A DNA stretch of 64,000 nt from Type-B symbiont of Plautia stali (GTDB taxonomy: Bacteria; Pseudomonadota; Gammaproteobacteria; Enterobacterales; Enterobacteriaceae), in NCBI GenBank assembly GCA_001485295.1, contig BBOA01000001.1, forward strand, positions 310,001-374,000, read 5' to 3'. The position numbers were made by a program, and so were the translations under genes. This document shows, one piece after another, positions 40,611-49,729 of the stretch. The notes beneath the pieces were generated by a model. It was not told where the DNA came from and ran no database searches. It worked only from the letters and a program-made list of their open reading frames with translations. Every line of letters begins with the position of its first letter. Positions within the stretch are counted from its first letter, which is position 1.

Positions 40611-41321
40611 ATGTCTTTTCACCTTCTTATCGTGGACGCGCTTAATCTGATACGCCGTCTGCACGCCGTACAGGGATCGCCCTGCGTCGCGGCGCTGCGC
40701 CAGCTGCTGGGACATACGCAGCCAACGCATGCCGTGGCGGTTTTCGACAGCGAACAGCGCCATCAGGGCTGGCGTCATCAGCTGCTGCCGGACTACAAAA
40801 GCGGCAGGCCGCCGATGCTGGAGGATCTGCAGGCTGAGCTGCCCGCGCTGGCGGCGGCGCTGGCGGTCAAGATGGCGCAGGCGAGCCATCAGACGACCAT
40901 CGTCTCTACCAACAAAGGCTATTGTCAGCTGCTCGCGCCGCAGATCCGCATTCGCGACTACTTCCAGAAGCGCTGGCTCGATCTGCCCTTTATCGAAACC
41001 GAATTCGGTGTCGCGCCGTAGCAGCTGCCCGACTACTGGGGATTGTGCGGCATCAGCAGCAGTAAAATTCCCGGCATGGTGGGCATCGGTCCGAAAAGCG
41101 CGAAAACGTTGCTACAGACCTTTGGTGGGCTGGACGAGATCTATGCGCAGCTTGACGCGGTGCCAGAGAAGTTGTACGCGAAACTAACGGCAAGACGCGA
41201 GTACGCGCTGATCAGCCGACAGGTGGCAATGCTAAAGCAGGATCAGGATCTGCAGCTGCAGGGAAATCTGAAAACGCTGCGTTATGCAGGCCAAGCGGTG
41301 CAGCGCCCGCCTGACGCTTAA
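40611..41321 (+). pseudogene. xni: flap endonuclease Xni (exonuclease IX), one amber codon
   Basis: A PolA-FEN-like nuclease. From ATG at 40611 the frame is open through [44 protein letters not shown] and FGVAP, then TAG at 41019-41021 where the family has Gln (APQQLPDY). The same frame stays open afterwards to the natural end (GISSSKIPGMVGIGPKSAKT, the helix-hairpin-helix). A conserved Asp in VSTDKG is Asn. It is a single-lesion gene that would give about 237 residues if the amber were read. Confidence 0.88.
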
Positions 41322-42406
41322 CGTTCGTCGCGGCGGCCCGGGATGGCACCCCAGATGCGGCGAATATGCACCGTGACCTCTTCGCAGTCATTATAGAGCT
41401 GGCGAGCGCGGATCTGCGCGTTGATGCCCTGCGCCTTCAGCGCCTCGTCGATCATCGCCAGATTCTGCGTCACCTCTTCGTAGCACTTTTTCATCGGTAG
41501 CTTGAGGTTGAAGATCGTCTCGCGGCACCAGCCGTTAACCAGCCATTCGGTCATCAGGCTGGCGACGCGCACCAGCTTCTCGACCATGTCGCATACCAGC
41601 CAGTCGTTGTTGCGCGTCGGGCGAAACTTAAAGCCCTCTTCGCGGCAGTGCGTCATCTGCCTAGTATCCACAGACTGGTCGCACCATCGGGCCATTGTCT
41701 ACCGCGTGTAGACCCACATGCTGCGCTTCACCAGCTGATAGGTCCAGCCGCCGGGACAGGCGCTGAGATCGACCGCATGCATGCCACGCGCCAGCCGCTC
41801 GTCCCACTCGTCGGCAGGAATAAAGACGTAAAACGCCTCTTCCAACTTGAGGGTAGATCGGCTCGGTGCATCGGCCGGAAACTTTAGACGGGGAATCCCC
41901 ATATAGAACGGCGAATCGTTGCCGACATAGCAGGCGCTGGGCACGATAAAGAAGACGTTCACCACCGGACGCTTCGGGCTTTCGTAGTTAAGCATGATAC
42001 CCGCGTTGAGCAGGCGGGCGTGCAGCGGCACAGTGAACTTGCGGCAGAATTTGGTCAGCTCTTTCGCTTCGTTGGTGTCCGTCACCTCGCGCAGTTCACC
42101 GCCTTTTTCCCTCCACCACGCCGGTCAGCATATCGACGATCGGCGCAATGCGGTCATCCGGCGGCAGGTCTTTCAACAGCTCGCCGACCACCAGCATCTG
42201 GCGGGCGAAGATCAGTATCTCGAACGGCAGCTCGCGCGCCTGGCGACCAGCATCTTCGTGCTAATAACACTCGAACAGCACGTAGCCGCTGTTCTCTTTC
42301 ACCCGCGGGAAACCATAGATTTCACGCTCGGCAGCGTGGGCCGCGATTTCCGCAGCGCACTCTTTTTCAAAACTAGGACGGCAATGTAGAGTAAAACTTT
42401 ATTCAT
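41318..42406 (-). pseudogene. rlmM: 23S rRNA 2'-O-methyltransferase RlmM, broken
   Basis: RlmM methylates C2498. The frame starts at 42406, is scrambled by stops and indels over the first 100 residues, then is clean from [20 protein letters not shown] to [20 protein letters not shown] (the SAM-binding motif) and WVYTR*. Another frame resumes at [37 protein letters not shown] and ends RDER. At least three frame changes. Confidence 0.92.
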
Positions 42407-42794
42407 GGTGATTTGCCTTTCGTTTCAGACTCAGCGCGCCAATCAACATCAGGAACCAGCCGACTAGGAAGCAAAGCCCACCGATCGGCGTAACGAAAAC
42501 ACAAAACTTTAGATGCGACAGCGCCAGACAATAGAGGCTGCCGCTAAATAGCACGATGCCGAGGGCGAGGAAGGCGCTGCTCCAGTAAAACCAGAAGTTA
42601 GCACGACGCAGCATCGCCGCGCCTAAGCCTATCACCGCCAGCGTATGGTACGCCTGATACTCTAGGCCGATGTGTATCCAGACCATTTCGTTTGAACCGA
42701 GCGAGCGACTTAATACGTGAGCGCCAAAAGCGCCAAACGACACCAGCAAAAATCCGCTGATGGCGGCAAAAATAAACATGGCACGACTGGACAT
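42399..42794 (-). CDS. ygdD: DUF423 inner-membrane protein YgdD
   Basis: 131 residues, four predicted membrane helices (FIFAAISGFLLVSFGAFGAH; LAVIGLGAAM; FYWSSAFLALGIVLFSGSLY; GGLCFLVGWFLMLIGALSL), like E. coli YgdD. Function unknown. Start at 42794 (MSSRAMF) rather than seven codons upstream, by family alignment and GAGGAT upstream. Its last codons overlap the rlmM start, as in E. coli. Intact although both neighbours are broken. Confidence 0.9.
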   Translation of the reverse strand: MSSRAMFIFAAISGFLLVSFGAFGAHVLSRSLGSNEMVWIHIGLEYQAYHTLAVIGLGAAMLRRANFWFYWSSAFLALGIVLFSGSLYCLALSHLKFCVFVTPIGGLCFLVGWFLMLIGALSLKRKANHHE

Positions 42795-42844
42795 CTGACT
42801 ATCCTCAAAGTGCATCTGTACTTCACTTTAAATAAATCAATAAG

Positions 42845-43761
42845 TTAGTGCTCGTAGCGAAAGCGAAATTTTTCTTGTTCGATGGCGGCTTTCGCTATGA
42901 TCCACTGTCGAAAGGCGGCTATTTTATCCAGTTTTGCTTGGCTGTTATAACAAACCAGATAAAAAACGTTTTTACTGACTAATACGTCGTTAAACGGACG
43001 ATCAGGCGGCCCGCTTCGATCTCGCTCTGCGCCATCACGTTATTGGCTAGCGCGACGCCCTGACCGTGGATCGCCGCCTGCAATACTATCGCGCTGTGAC
43101 TGAAAATCGGTCCCTGCTGCACATTAATATGCTGCAAGCCTAGCTGGCGAATATAGGATTGCCAGTCGCGGCGAGAGGCATCATGCAGTAGCGTAAAGCG
43201 CGACAGATCCATTGGCGTTTTAGCGGGTTATCGCTGGTCATTAGCACGGGCGAACAGACCGGCAGCAGATATTCGGCATAGAGTTTTTCCACCCGCAGTC
43301 CCGGCTAGTTGCCGCAGCCGCAGAAAATCGCCACGTCGACGTCGTCGGCCAGTTTCTCTTCGTCGCGGTTTACCCGCCTAGATGCGCACATCGATGCTCG
43401 GATAAGCTATGTTAAAGCTGGAGAGGCGCGGAACCAGCCACTGAATAGCGAAGCTGGACAGCAGGCTAACGGCCAGAGCGCCCTTCGCGCTGTGCGCCTG
43501 CAGCTTACGCGTCGCATCATTGAGCGCGGTGAAAATCTCTTTGATATCGAGATAGTAGTTTTGTCCCTCTTTAGTGAGCAAAAGCGAACGATTCCTCCGA
43601 CGAAACAGCTTTAACCCCAGAAAATCTTCCAGCGATTTTACCTGATGGCTTACAGCTGCTGGGGTGACAAACAGCTCTTCAGCGGCTTTAGTGAAGCTAA
43701 GGTGACGCGCTGCCGCGTCAAATACGCGTAGGGCATTAAGAGGAGGAAGGCGTTTCGACAT
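42845..43761 (-). pseudogene. gcvA: GcvA (LysR-type regulator), broken
   Basis: GcvA controls the glycine-cleavage operon and activates gcvB. The DNA-binding part is perfect (LPPLNALRVFDAAARHLSFT, AAEELFVTPAAVSHQVKSLE). After SIDVRI comes TAG in place of Gln plus one inserted G. The ligand domain resumes SRFTLLHDASRRDWQSYIRQ and IFSHSAIVLQAAIHGQGVAL, then shifts again near RLIVRL before the end YEH. The N-terminal 127 residues alone could still bind DNA. Confidence 0.92.
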
Positions 43762-43890
43762 GGTTTTCCATACTCAGATCAAGGGAAAAACACGTGCGCT
43801 TATAGAAAGCGGCCATATATTATTTTTATTAATCCGAAGAATTATAAATTGTCCGTTGAGGAAGCTCCAGCAAATACCTATAGTTGCCGC

Positions 43891-44086
43891 ACTTCCTGAG
43901 CCGGAACGAAAATATTTCAGGATTTTTAAGTGAGTTTGCAGGCTTTCGGAGAGCTTTTATCTTGTAGTCGTGACTTGTGTTTGCATTTTGATCTAACGAT
44001 TGCAGATCAAGCTTTTAATTCCTGTGTATTTACCTGTCTGTCCATAGTGATTTTGAATAGCACCGCGAATTGCGGTGCTATTTTTT
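43891..44086 (+). ncRNA. gcvB: GcvB small RNA
   Basis: Divergent from gcvA and before ygdI, as in E. coli. The 5' end ACTTCCTGAGCCGGAACGAA is identical in style; the GU-rich R1 seed survives as GTGACTTGTGTTTGCA; R3-like TACCTGTCTGTCCATAGTGA and the terminator TAGCACCGCGAATTGCGGTG with a T-run follow. GcvB represses peptide and amino-acid transporter mRNAs with Hfq. The RNA is well kept even though its activator GcvA is broken. Confidence 0.92.
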
Positions 44087-44109
44087 GCTGGCGCTATGCG
44101 TTTTACCGC

Positions 44110-44331
44110 TTACTGCATCTCGACCATTTCTTTAACGTCAGCGCGGTTGATCTGCTGCTTGTTGCCGTTAGCGTCTTTATAGCTGATCATACCAGTGTCG
44201 CTGTCGACTGAGGGCTTGCCTTCAGAAACAATAGTGCGACCATCGTTGGTATGCATGACATAATTGCTTGAACAAGCGATCAGAGTAAAAGCCATAGCGC
44301 AGATGGCAAGCACTGCTGAAATTTTTTTCAT
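44110..44331 (-). CDS. ygdI: YgdI/YgdR-family lipoprotein
   Basis: 73 residues: lipoprotein signal MKKISAVLAICAMAFTLIAC with lipobox LIAC, then a DUF903 SH3-like domain (SNYVMHTNDGRTIVSEGKP, ISYKDANGNKQQINRADVKE). Outer-membrane or inner-membrane lipoprotein of unknown role. AGGAGATAGAAG precedes the ATG. Same neighbour (gcvB) as in E. coli. Undamaged. Confidence 0.93.
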   Translation of the reverse strand: MKKISAVLAICAMAFTLIACSSNYVMHTNDGRTIVSEGKPSVDSDTGMISYKDANGNKQQINRADVKEMVEMQ

Positions 44332-44518
44332 CTTCTATCTCCTTGCAGATTGATTGCATCAAACCGCCCGCGGCGGCTAACCGGTAGTCAAATCGACTAA
44401 AGAAAGAAGGTTGCTCCTTATGCGGGTTTTGGTTCAAACCTTGCACTAATCAGCATAACGCGCATATAAAGCTTTGCCAGTAGAGAACTAGGCTTTTGAT
44501 CTGGTCCTATTTATTTGT

Positions 44519-44990
44519 ATGACGAGACGAAGTATGAACGCATTCAATTTCTACGCCTTCTCCGCGCACAAGCTCTACGGCACGACCGGCATCGGCGCAC
44601 TATATGGCAAAGCTGAGCTGCTGGAGGAGATGTCGCCGTGGCAAGGCAGCAGCAAAATACTGACCAAGGTCGATTTTAACGGCTTACCCCGCAGCCCGCT
44701 CCCTAGCGTTTCGAAGCCGGCACCGCCCAACACGGCGAGCTTAGTGGAATTAAGCGCGGCGTTCAGCTGGCTTGAGCAGCACGACTGACTCAAGGCGGAG
44801 ATTTGGAGCCAGCAGCGCCAGCCTAGCGGAGGAGCAGCTGAGCAAATTTCCGGGTTTCCGCAGCTATCGCGTCGGACGCTAAAGCGTGCGGGCGTTCGAT
44901 TTCGCAGGTGTGCACCACAGCGACATCGTGACGCTGCTGGCGGAATAGGACATCGCGTTGCGCGCAGCCGCTCGGCGATTACCTCGGTTT
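44519..44990 (+). pseudogene. csdA: cysteine desulfurase CsdA, C-terminal part, broken
   Basis: Readable: NFYAFSAHKLYGTTGIGALY (with the PLP Lys in SAHKLYG), GKAELLEEMSPWQGSSKILT, LSAAFSWLEQHD, then FDFAGVHHSDIVTLLAE, TAG, DIALRA. The first half is missing. It ends at about 44990, where tcdA sequence starts on the other strand; csdE, which lies between them in E. coli, is gone. Such a desulfurase feeds sulfur to TcdA-linked chemistry. Confidence 0.85.
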
Positions 44991-45196
44991 TCGCCTTGCC
45001 TTGGTGATGCAGACATCATCCATATCTTTTGACGATGCCGGGGCGCACCAGCGCTTTCGCCGCCTAAGATACCATGCCGCCGATCCCCGCGCTGCAGAAG
45101 TGCGGCGCGGCGAAACGCGCCAGCGCATCCTACCCATAAAGACGTACCGTGCCGCTAAAGCGCTGACACCAGGCCTCGTTCGTTAACCACATTCAT
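44991..45196 (-). pseudogene. tcdA: tRNA threonylcarbamoyladenosine dehydratase TcdA, N-terminal stub
   Basis: From ATG at 45196: MNVVN, EAWCQRFSGTVRLYG, TAG, ALARFAAPHFCSAGIGGMVS (the ATP-binding GIGGVGS site with one change), TAG, AAKALVRPGI, MDDVCITK, then the csdA junction. About 190 residues are missing. Three TAG-type lesions or frame changes lie in the stub. Confidence 0.85.
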
Positions 45197-45241
45197 AATC
45201 AACCTTGTCGCGTTATGCGGACCGCGCGACCCGTAGAGAAA

Positions 45242-46393
45242 TCAGTTTGAACCCAGTAACAGAGAGCCATTATCGCCGTTTTGCGGGCTGATGAACAGCG
45301 GCTGTCCAGCACCCGGCGCGGCTTTCAGCACCCAGACGCGGCCATAGTGGTTATAGAAACCCGCTAAGTGAACCGCATCAGGCCCGATGCCCTGATAGAT
45401 ATCGAAGTGCTGCCCCTTGATGGCGCCGCCGACGTCCAGCGCTACCATCAGGCGCATCTCATATTTGCCGTTGAACTTACCATTTTCATTCAGCTGCGGC
45501 ACTTCCGCCAGCAGTGCAGTGCCCGCTGGGATCAGCGAACGGTCCGACGCCACCGAGGCTTTTGCCACTAGCGGCACCGCGCTAGCGCCGCACACCGGCG
45601 TATAGGGTTCGGGCTTAAAGAAGACGAACGATGGGTTGGTCTCCAGCAGCGCGCGCACCTCCTGTTCGGAATGAGATGCTACCCAGTCACGGATCGCCTG
45701 CATCGACATATTTTCGCGCTTAACCTCTCCGCGATCTATCAGCTCTTTGCCGATGCTGTGATAGGCCCAGCCGTTTTTGCCGCCGTAGCCAAAGAAGGTC
45801 ATCGGTCGACCGTCGCCGTAGTCCACGTAGCCGCTGCCCTGCACGTCCATAATAAAGTTGTCGATCAGCGAGTTGCTCCAACCGATAACATAGCGCTCGT
45901 CCAGGACGCCGCTATAGATAGAGGCGCGGCTTGGCAGCTTCGCCCCGCGCTGGCGCGGCGGCATGCGGTAGATGGGATATAGGAATTCGCCCTGACGCGT
46001 GTAGCGCGCCTGCACCACCGGCGTGTAGTAGCCGGTAAACTGCACGTTGCCGTAGTTATCGGTGCCTTCCATCTGAAAGGCTTTCAGGCCGAACTGGCGC
46101 AGCTGGCGCGTGTCGGCGCCAGCCATCAGCCAGCTCTCAATGGCGCTGTAGGTGCCGGTATCGCGTCCATAAAGCATTGATGAAGTGTACTGGATCTGGC
46201 GCACCTGCTCGCCGAAATCTCTGCCGTTTACCGGTCGGCCTTTGGCATTCGGCTGATTGACCAGCGTTAGCGGCTGCTCCAGCTTGCCGTCTTTATACTG
46301 CTGCCCGCGATCGGTCGGTTTTGAGCTACAACCTACCAGCAGCACAAACATTGCACTAGTAAGTGCATACTTATCCCAGTGTCCTTTATTCAT
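45242..46393 (-). CDS. mltA: membrane-bound lytic murein transglycosylase A
   Basis: An outer-membrane lipoprotein that cleaves peptidoglycan to 1,6-anhydro-muropeptides. The signal has lipobox LLVGCSSKP. The MltA domain follows (DNYGNVQFTGYYTPVVQARY, MDVQGSGYVDYGDG) and the C-terminal 3D domain keeps its Asp set (LMVALDVGGAIKGQHFDIYQ, GPDAVHLAGF). Start at 46393 (MNKGHW) preferred over an ATG two codons upstream because the GAG box would be too close. About 383 residues, slightly longer at the C-terminus than E. coli. Intact; CTAG-rich. Confidence 0.95.
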   Translation of the reverse strand: MNKGHWDKYALTSAMFVLLVGCSSKPTDRGQQYKDGKLEQPLTLVNQPNAKGRPVNGRDFGEQVRQIQYTSSMLYGRDTGTYSAIESWLMAGADTRQLRQFGLKAFQMEGTDNYGNVQFTGYYTPVVQARYTRQGEFLYPIYRMPPRQRGAKLPSRASIYSGVLDERYVIGWSNSLIDNFIMDVQGSGYVDYGDGRPMTFFGYGGKNGWAYHSIGKELIDRGEVKRENMSMQAIRDWVASHSEQEVRALLETNPSFVFFKPEPYTPVCGASAVPLVAKASVASDRSLIPAGTALLAEVPQLNENGKFNGKYEMRLMVALDVGGAIKGQHFDIYQGIGPDAVHLAGFYNHYGRVWVLKAAPGAGQPLFISPQNGDNGSLLLGSN

Positions 46394-46599
46394 CGCCATC
46401 TCTTTTATTCATCAGTGTCCGCCACGCGGCGATAGCAAAGCGTCCGGCAGATTGAAATTGACCTACCCTTTCCTTACGTACGGCTGTGCGATATTTAGCC
46501 AGATAGAGAAAATATTCAACAAATAGTTCCTGATTTGGCGTTTCTCGCTAAAAAGGGGTTGCATCATAGGCTCCGCGAGGTATAGTCCGCATCCATGGA

Positions 46600-46674
46600 C
46601 GCGGTGTGGAACAGCCTAGTAGCTCGTCGGGCTCATAACCCGAAGGTAGTGGTTCTGAATCTGAACCCGCAATC
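46600..46674 (+). pseudogene. initiator tRNA-Met (fMet), decayed copy
   Basis: It sits between mltA and amiC, where E. coli has metZWV. The anticodon arm GTCGGGCTCATAACCCGA with its three G-C pairs is perfect (CAT). The D-loop invariant GG reads AG (AGCCTAGTAGC), the acceptor CGCGGTG pairs poorly with the 3' side, the T-arm is scrambled by an insertion (GGTTCTGAATC), and CCA reads TCA. It is unlikely to initiate translation. Confidence 0.8.
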
Positions 46675-46683
46675 AATCATTTA

Positions 46684-46707
46684 AGCACCTGAAAGGGTGC
46701 TTTTTTG
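46684..46707 (+). terminator. terminator after the initiator tRNA
   Basis: AGCACC, TGAAAG loop, GGTGCT followed by TTTTTT. Confidence 0.7.
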
Positions 46708-46734
46708 TTTTTGTACTTTAGTGAAATCGGGACA

Positions 46735-48031
46735 GCCAGCGTTATCCCCTTTTTTCAACGTCCCGCCAGCGGCCCCGCCCTTGTCAAAATAGGCCTTAAT
46801 GCCGTGAAATATCGCCTCGGCTACCTACTACTGATAGCGGCTAGTGCGTAGCTTGCGCTCCTCTTCCACGTTGCCGATAAAGGCGGTCTCCACCAGAATC
46901 GACGGAATATCGGGCGCCTTCAGCACCATATAAAGCCCGCTTGATCGACAGTGCGCTTATGCAAATGGTTGATGCGCCCTATGCGATGCACTACCTCTTT
47001 ACCGAAGGTCAAGCTATGATGAATAGTCTTCGCTGCCCCATATCGAACATGGTCTGGTTGAGGTAGCGCTCGCCGCTCTTGCTGACCCCGCCGATCAAAT
47101 ACGATTCGTTCTGCGTCTGCGCTAGAAAACGCGCCGCCGCCGAGGTAGCCCGTTTAGTCGAAAGCACGAACACTGAGGAGCCGCGATCGCTGCGGCTGGT
47201 AAAGGCGTCAGCGTGGATCGAGACAAACAGATCGGCGCGCTGCTTGCACGCTTTCCCCACGCGAACCCGCAGCGGAATAAAGACATCTTCGTTGCTCGTC
47301 ATATAGGCCGTCATATTCGGCTCTTTATCAATCAACGCCTTGAGCCGTCGTCCCATCTTCAGCACGATATCTTTTTCCCGCGTTTTGTATTTTCCGTGCG
47401 CGCCGCGATCTTCGCCGCTGTAACCAAGATCGATCATGATAATGATTGGTCTGTCGCGTCCCACCTTGCCGGACAGCGGCGCAGTCGTTGGCTCACTGCG
47501 TTCCAGATCGCCCTAGTTATAGTCTTTCAGCAGCGCCAGCAGCGGATCGTCTTCAACGGTGTCTTGGCTCGGATAGAGATCGACCACCAGCCGGTGCTTG
47601 ATCCCGGCCACCAGCGCCAAGGTAAAGGTCTTCGGCGCAACGTTGCGCTTCAGCTCTAGCACGATACGCACGGTATTCGCGTCGAACTGCCCGACCCGCG
47701 CGCTTTTGATAAAGGAATCGTTAACCTGCACTAGCTTGTTGACGCCTTTTTAGCACCGGGTGAGGTGCATATTCTGTATATCGACCAACAGCCGATCGGG
47801 ATGCTAGAGCGCAAACTGCTTATAGTGAAGCGGCATGCTGGACTCCAGCGTTATGCGTGAATAGGTCGATGAGGGCCAGATGCGCACCGCCACAATGTGA
47901 TTTTTCGCTGCCAGGCCGGCGCGGCTGACGCTCAGCAGAAATAGCGCGCCTGTACCCTGCAGGAGCCTTCGGCGGGAAAATAAGGAATTTGATTCTGATC
48001 GGCGGGAAAATAAGGAATTTGATTCTGACAT
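46735..48031 (-). pseudogene. amiC: N-acetylmuramoyl-L-alanine amidase AmiC, broken
   Basis: A Tat-exported septal amidase. The start at 48031 gives [11 protein letters not shown], repeated because of a perfect in-frame 30-bp duplication (47971-48030), before [20 protein letters not shown]. The AMIN domain is in pieces. The amidase domain is partly open (47464-47009): a zinc His in DPGHGG reads DLGYSGED and so is lost, while [15 protein letters not shown] and [11 protein letters not shown] remain. The C-terminal catalytic Glu region is shifted (FGKEVV... frames) and ends with no natural fit. Confidence 0.92.
47971..48030. repeat. 30-bp tandem duplication in the amiC signal sequence
   Basis: Two adjacent 30-bp units, identical except for the last two bases, encode [10 protein letters not shown] twice and so create two twin-arginine pairs. 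Confidence 0.9.
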
Positions 48032-48207
48032 GCCGTTCCTGCTGCTCTTCTCTGTCTAAAAAACCGCAGCCCATCCCTTTAACGAAGTCATCCTAGAAAA
48101 GCCAAATAATCGAGTCTTTTAGCGATGAGTGCACCCTAAAAAACGTAAATTTTCGGCAGGTTTATTCCTTGCAAAGAAGGCGCTAAAAGAATAAAAATAC
48201 ATAAATT

Positions 48208-48223
48208 AAGAATAAACATTCAC
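48208..48223 (+). promoter_or_regulatory. ARG-box-like operator upstream of argA
   Basis: AAGAATAAACATTCAC, close to the ArgR half-palindrome TGAAT-N4-ATTCA, 13 bases before the argA start codon and inside AT-rich sequence; a weaker partner may precede it. ArgR control of argA is established in E. coli. Confidence 0.5.
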
Positions 48224-48235
48224 TAAGGGTTTGCC

Positions 48236-49564
48236 GTGAAGGAACGTAGTACTGAGCTGGTTGAGGGTTTTCGCCATTCCGTTCCCTATATTAATGCCCA
48301 TCGGGACAAGACCTTTGTCATCATGCTGGGCGGCGAAGCCATCAAACACCAGAATTTCTGCAGCATCGTTAACGATATCGGTCTGCTGCACAGCCTCGGC
48401 ATTCGTCTAGTAGTAGTGTACGGCGCGCGTCCGCAGATCGACGCCTGTCTGGCGCAGCATCAGCTGGAGCCAGTTTACCATAAATATACCCGCGTGACCG
48501 ATGCGCAGTCACTGGAGCTGGTAAAGCAGGCGGCTGGACGGCTTCAGCTAGATATCACAGCGCGACTCTCAATGAGCCTGAACAACACGCCGCTGCAGGG
48601 CGCACATATCAACGTGGTGAGCGGCAACTTTATTATCGCGCAGCCGCTGGGCGTGGACGACGGCGTCGACTACTGCCACAGCGGACGTATTCGCCGCATT
48701 GACGAAGAGGCGATCCATCGTCAGCTGGATAACAGCGCTATCGTGCTGCTCGGCCCGGTGGCGGTTTCCGTTACCGGCGAGAGTTTTAACCTGACCTCGG
48801 AAGAAGTCGCCACTCAGCTGGCGATTAAGCTGAAGGCGGAAAAGATGATCGGCTTCTGCTCCGAACAAGGCGTCACCCGCCGCGACGGCGCGATTATCTC
48901 CGAGCTGTTTCCCAACGACGCGCAGGCGTGCATCGACGAGATGGAGAGCGACGGCGACTATCTTTCCGGCACGGTGCGCTTTCTGCGCGGCGCGGTCAAA
49001 GCCTGCCGCAGCGGCGTGCGCCGCAGTCATCTCATCAGCTATCAGGAAGATGGTGCGCTGCTGCAGGAGCTGTTTTCACGCGACGGCATCGGCACGCAGA
49101 TCGTTATGGAGTCGAGCGAGCAGCTCCGCCGCGCCACTATTAACGATATCGGCGGCATCCTAGATCTGATCCGTCCGCTGGAGCAGCAGGGTATTCTGGT
49201 GCGTCGCTCGCGCGAGCAGCTGGAGATGGAGATCGACAAGTTCACCATTATCATTCGCGATAATCTGACTATCGCGTGCGCGGCACTCTACCCCTTTATG
49301 GATGAGAAGATTGGCGAAATGGCCTGCGTGGCGGTGCATCCAGATTATCGCAGCTCATCGCGCGGCGAGATGCTGCTACAGCGCGTGGCACTGCAGGCGC
49401 GGCAGATGGGTCTGGAGAAGCTGTTCGTGCTGACGACGCGCAGCATTCACTGGTTTCAGGAACGCGGTTTTACCCCGGTGGATATTGAGTCGTTGCCGGA
49501 GAGTAAAAAGCAGATGTACAACTATCAGCGGCGCTCAAAGATGCTGATGGCGGACCTGACCTGA
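48236..49564 (+). CDS. argA: amino-acid N-acetyltransferase (N-acetylglutamate synthase)
   Basis: First enzyme of arginine synthesis, acetylating glutamate with acetyl-CoA; feedback-inhibited by arginine. 442 residues: N-terminal amino-acid-kinase domain ([51 protein letters not shown]) and C-terminal GNAT domain ([39 protein letters not shown]). GTG start at 48236 with AAGGG upstream, aligned with E. coli MVKERKTELVEGF. Its stop lies in the loop of a terminator hairpin. Undamaged. Confidence 0.97.
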   Translation: MKERSTELVEGFRHSVPYINAHRDKTFVIMLGGEAIKHQNFCSIVNDIGLLHSLGIRLVVVYGARPQIDACLAQHQLEPVYHKYTRVTDAQSLELVKQAAGRLQLDITARLSMSLNNTPLQGAHINVVSGNFIIAQPLGVDDGVDYCHSGRIRRIDEEAIHRQLDNSAIVLLGPVAVSVTGESFNLTSEEVATQLAIKLKAEKMIGFCSEQGVTRRDGAIISELFPNDAQACIDEMESDGDYLSGTVRFLRGAVKACRSGVRRSHLISYQEDGALLQELFSRDGIGTQIVMESSEQLRRATINDIGGILDLIRPLEQQGILVRRSREQLEMEIDKFTIIIRDNLTIACAALYPFMDEKIGEMACVAVHPDYRSSSRGEMLLQRVALQARQMGLEKLFVLTTRSIHWFQERGFTPVDIESLPESKKQMYNYQRRSKMLMADLT

Positions 49565-49575
49565 GTCAGGTCCGC
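49550..49575 (+). terminator. argA terminator overlapping the stop codon
   Basis: GCGGACCTGAC, CTGA, GTCAGGTCCGC: eleven perfect pairs with the argA TGA in the loop; a GTTTTT run follows some 12 bases later. Confidence 0.65.
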
Positions 49576-49729
49576 CGCCGAACGCTCGTTTTTCAGACAA
49601 CGCAGTAGCCTGATGCGCTGGCGGCATAGACTGCAGAGCAAAGCGTCCTACGCTAGGGATGGTGCAGGCCGAGCGGAAGCGACTTTGCGTAATAGCCCAT
49701 GCCGTCCGCGTCCGCTCCTGATGCGCCCT

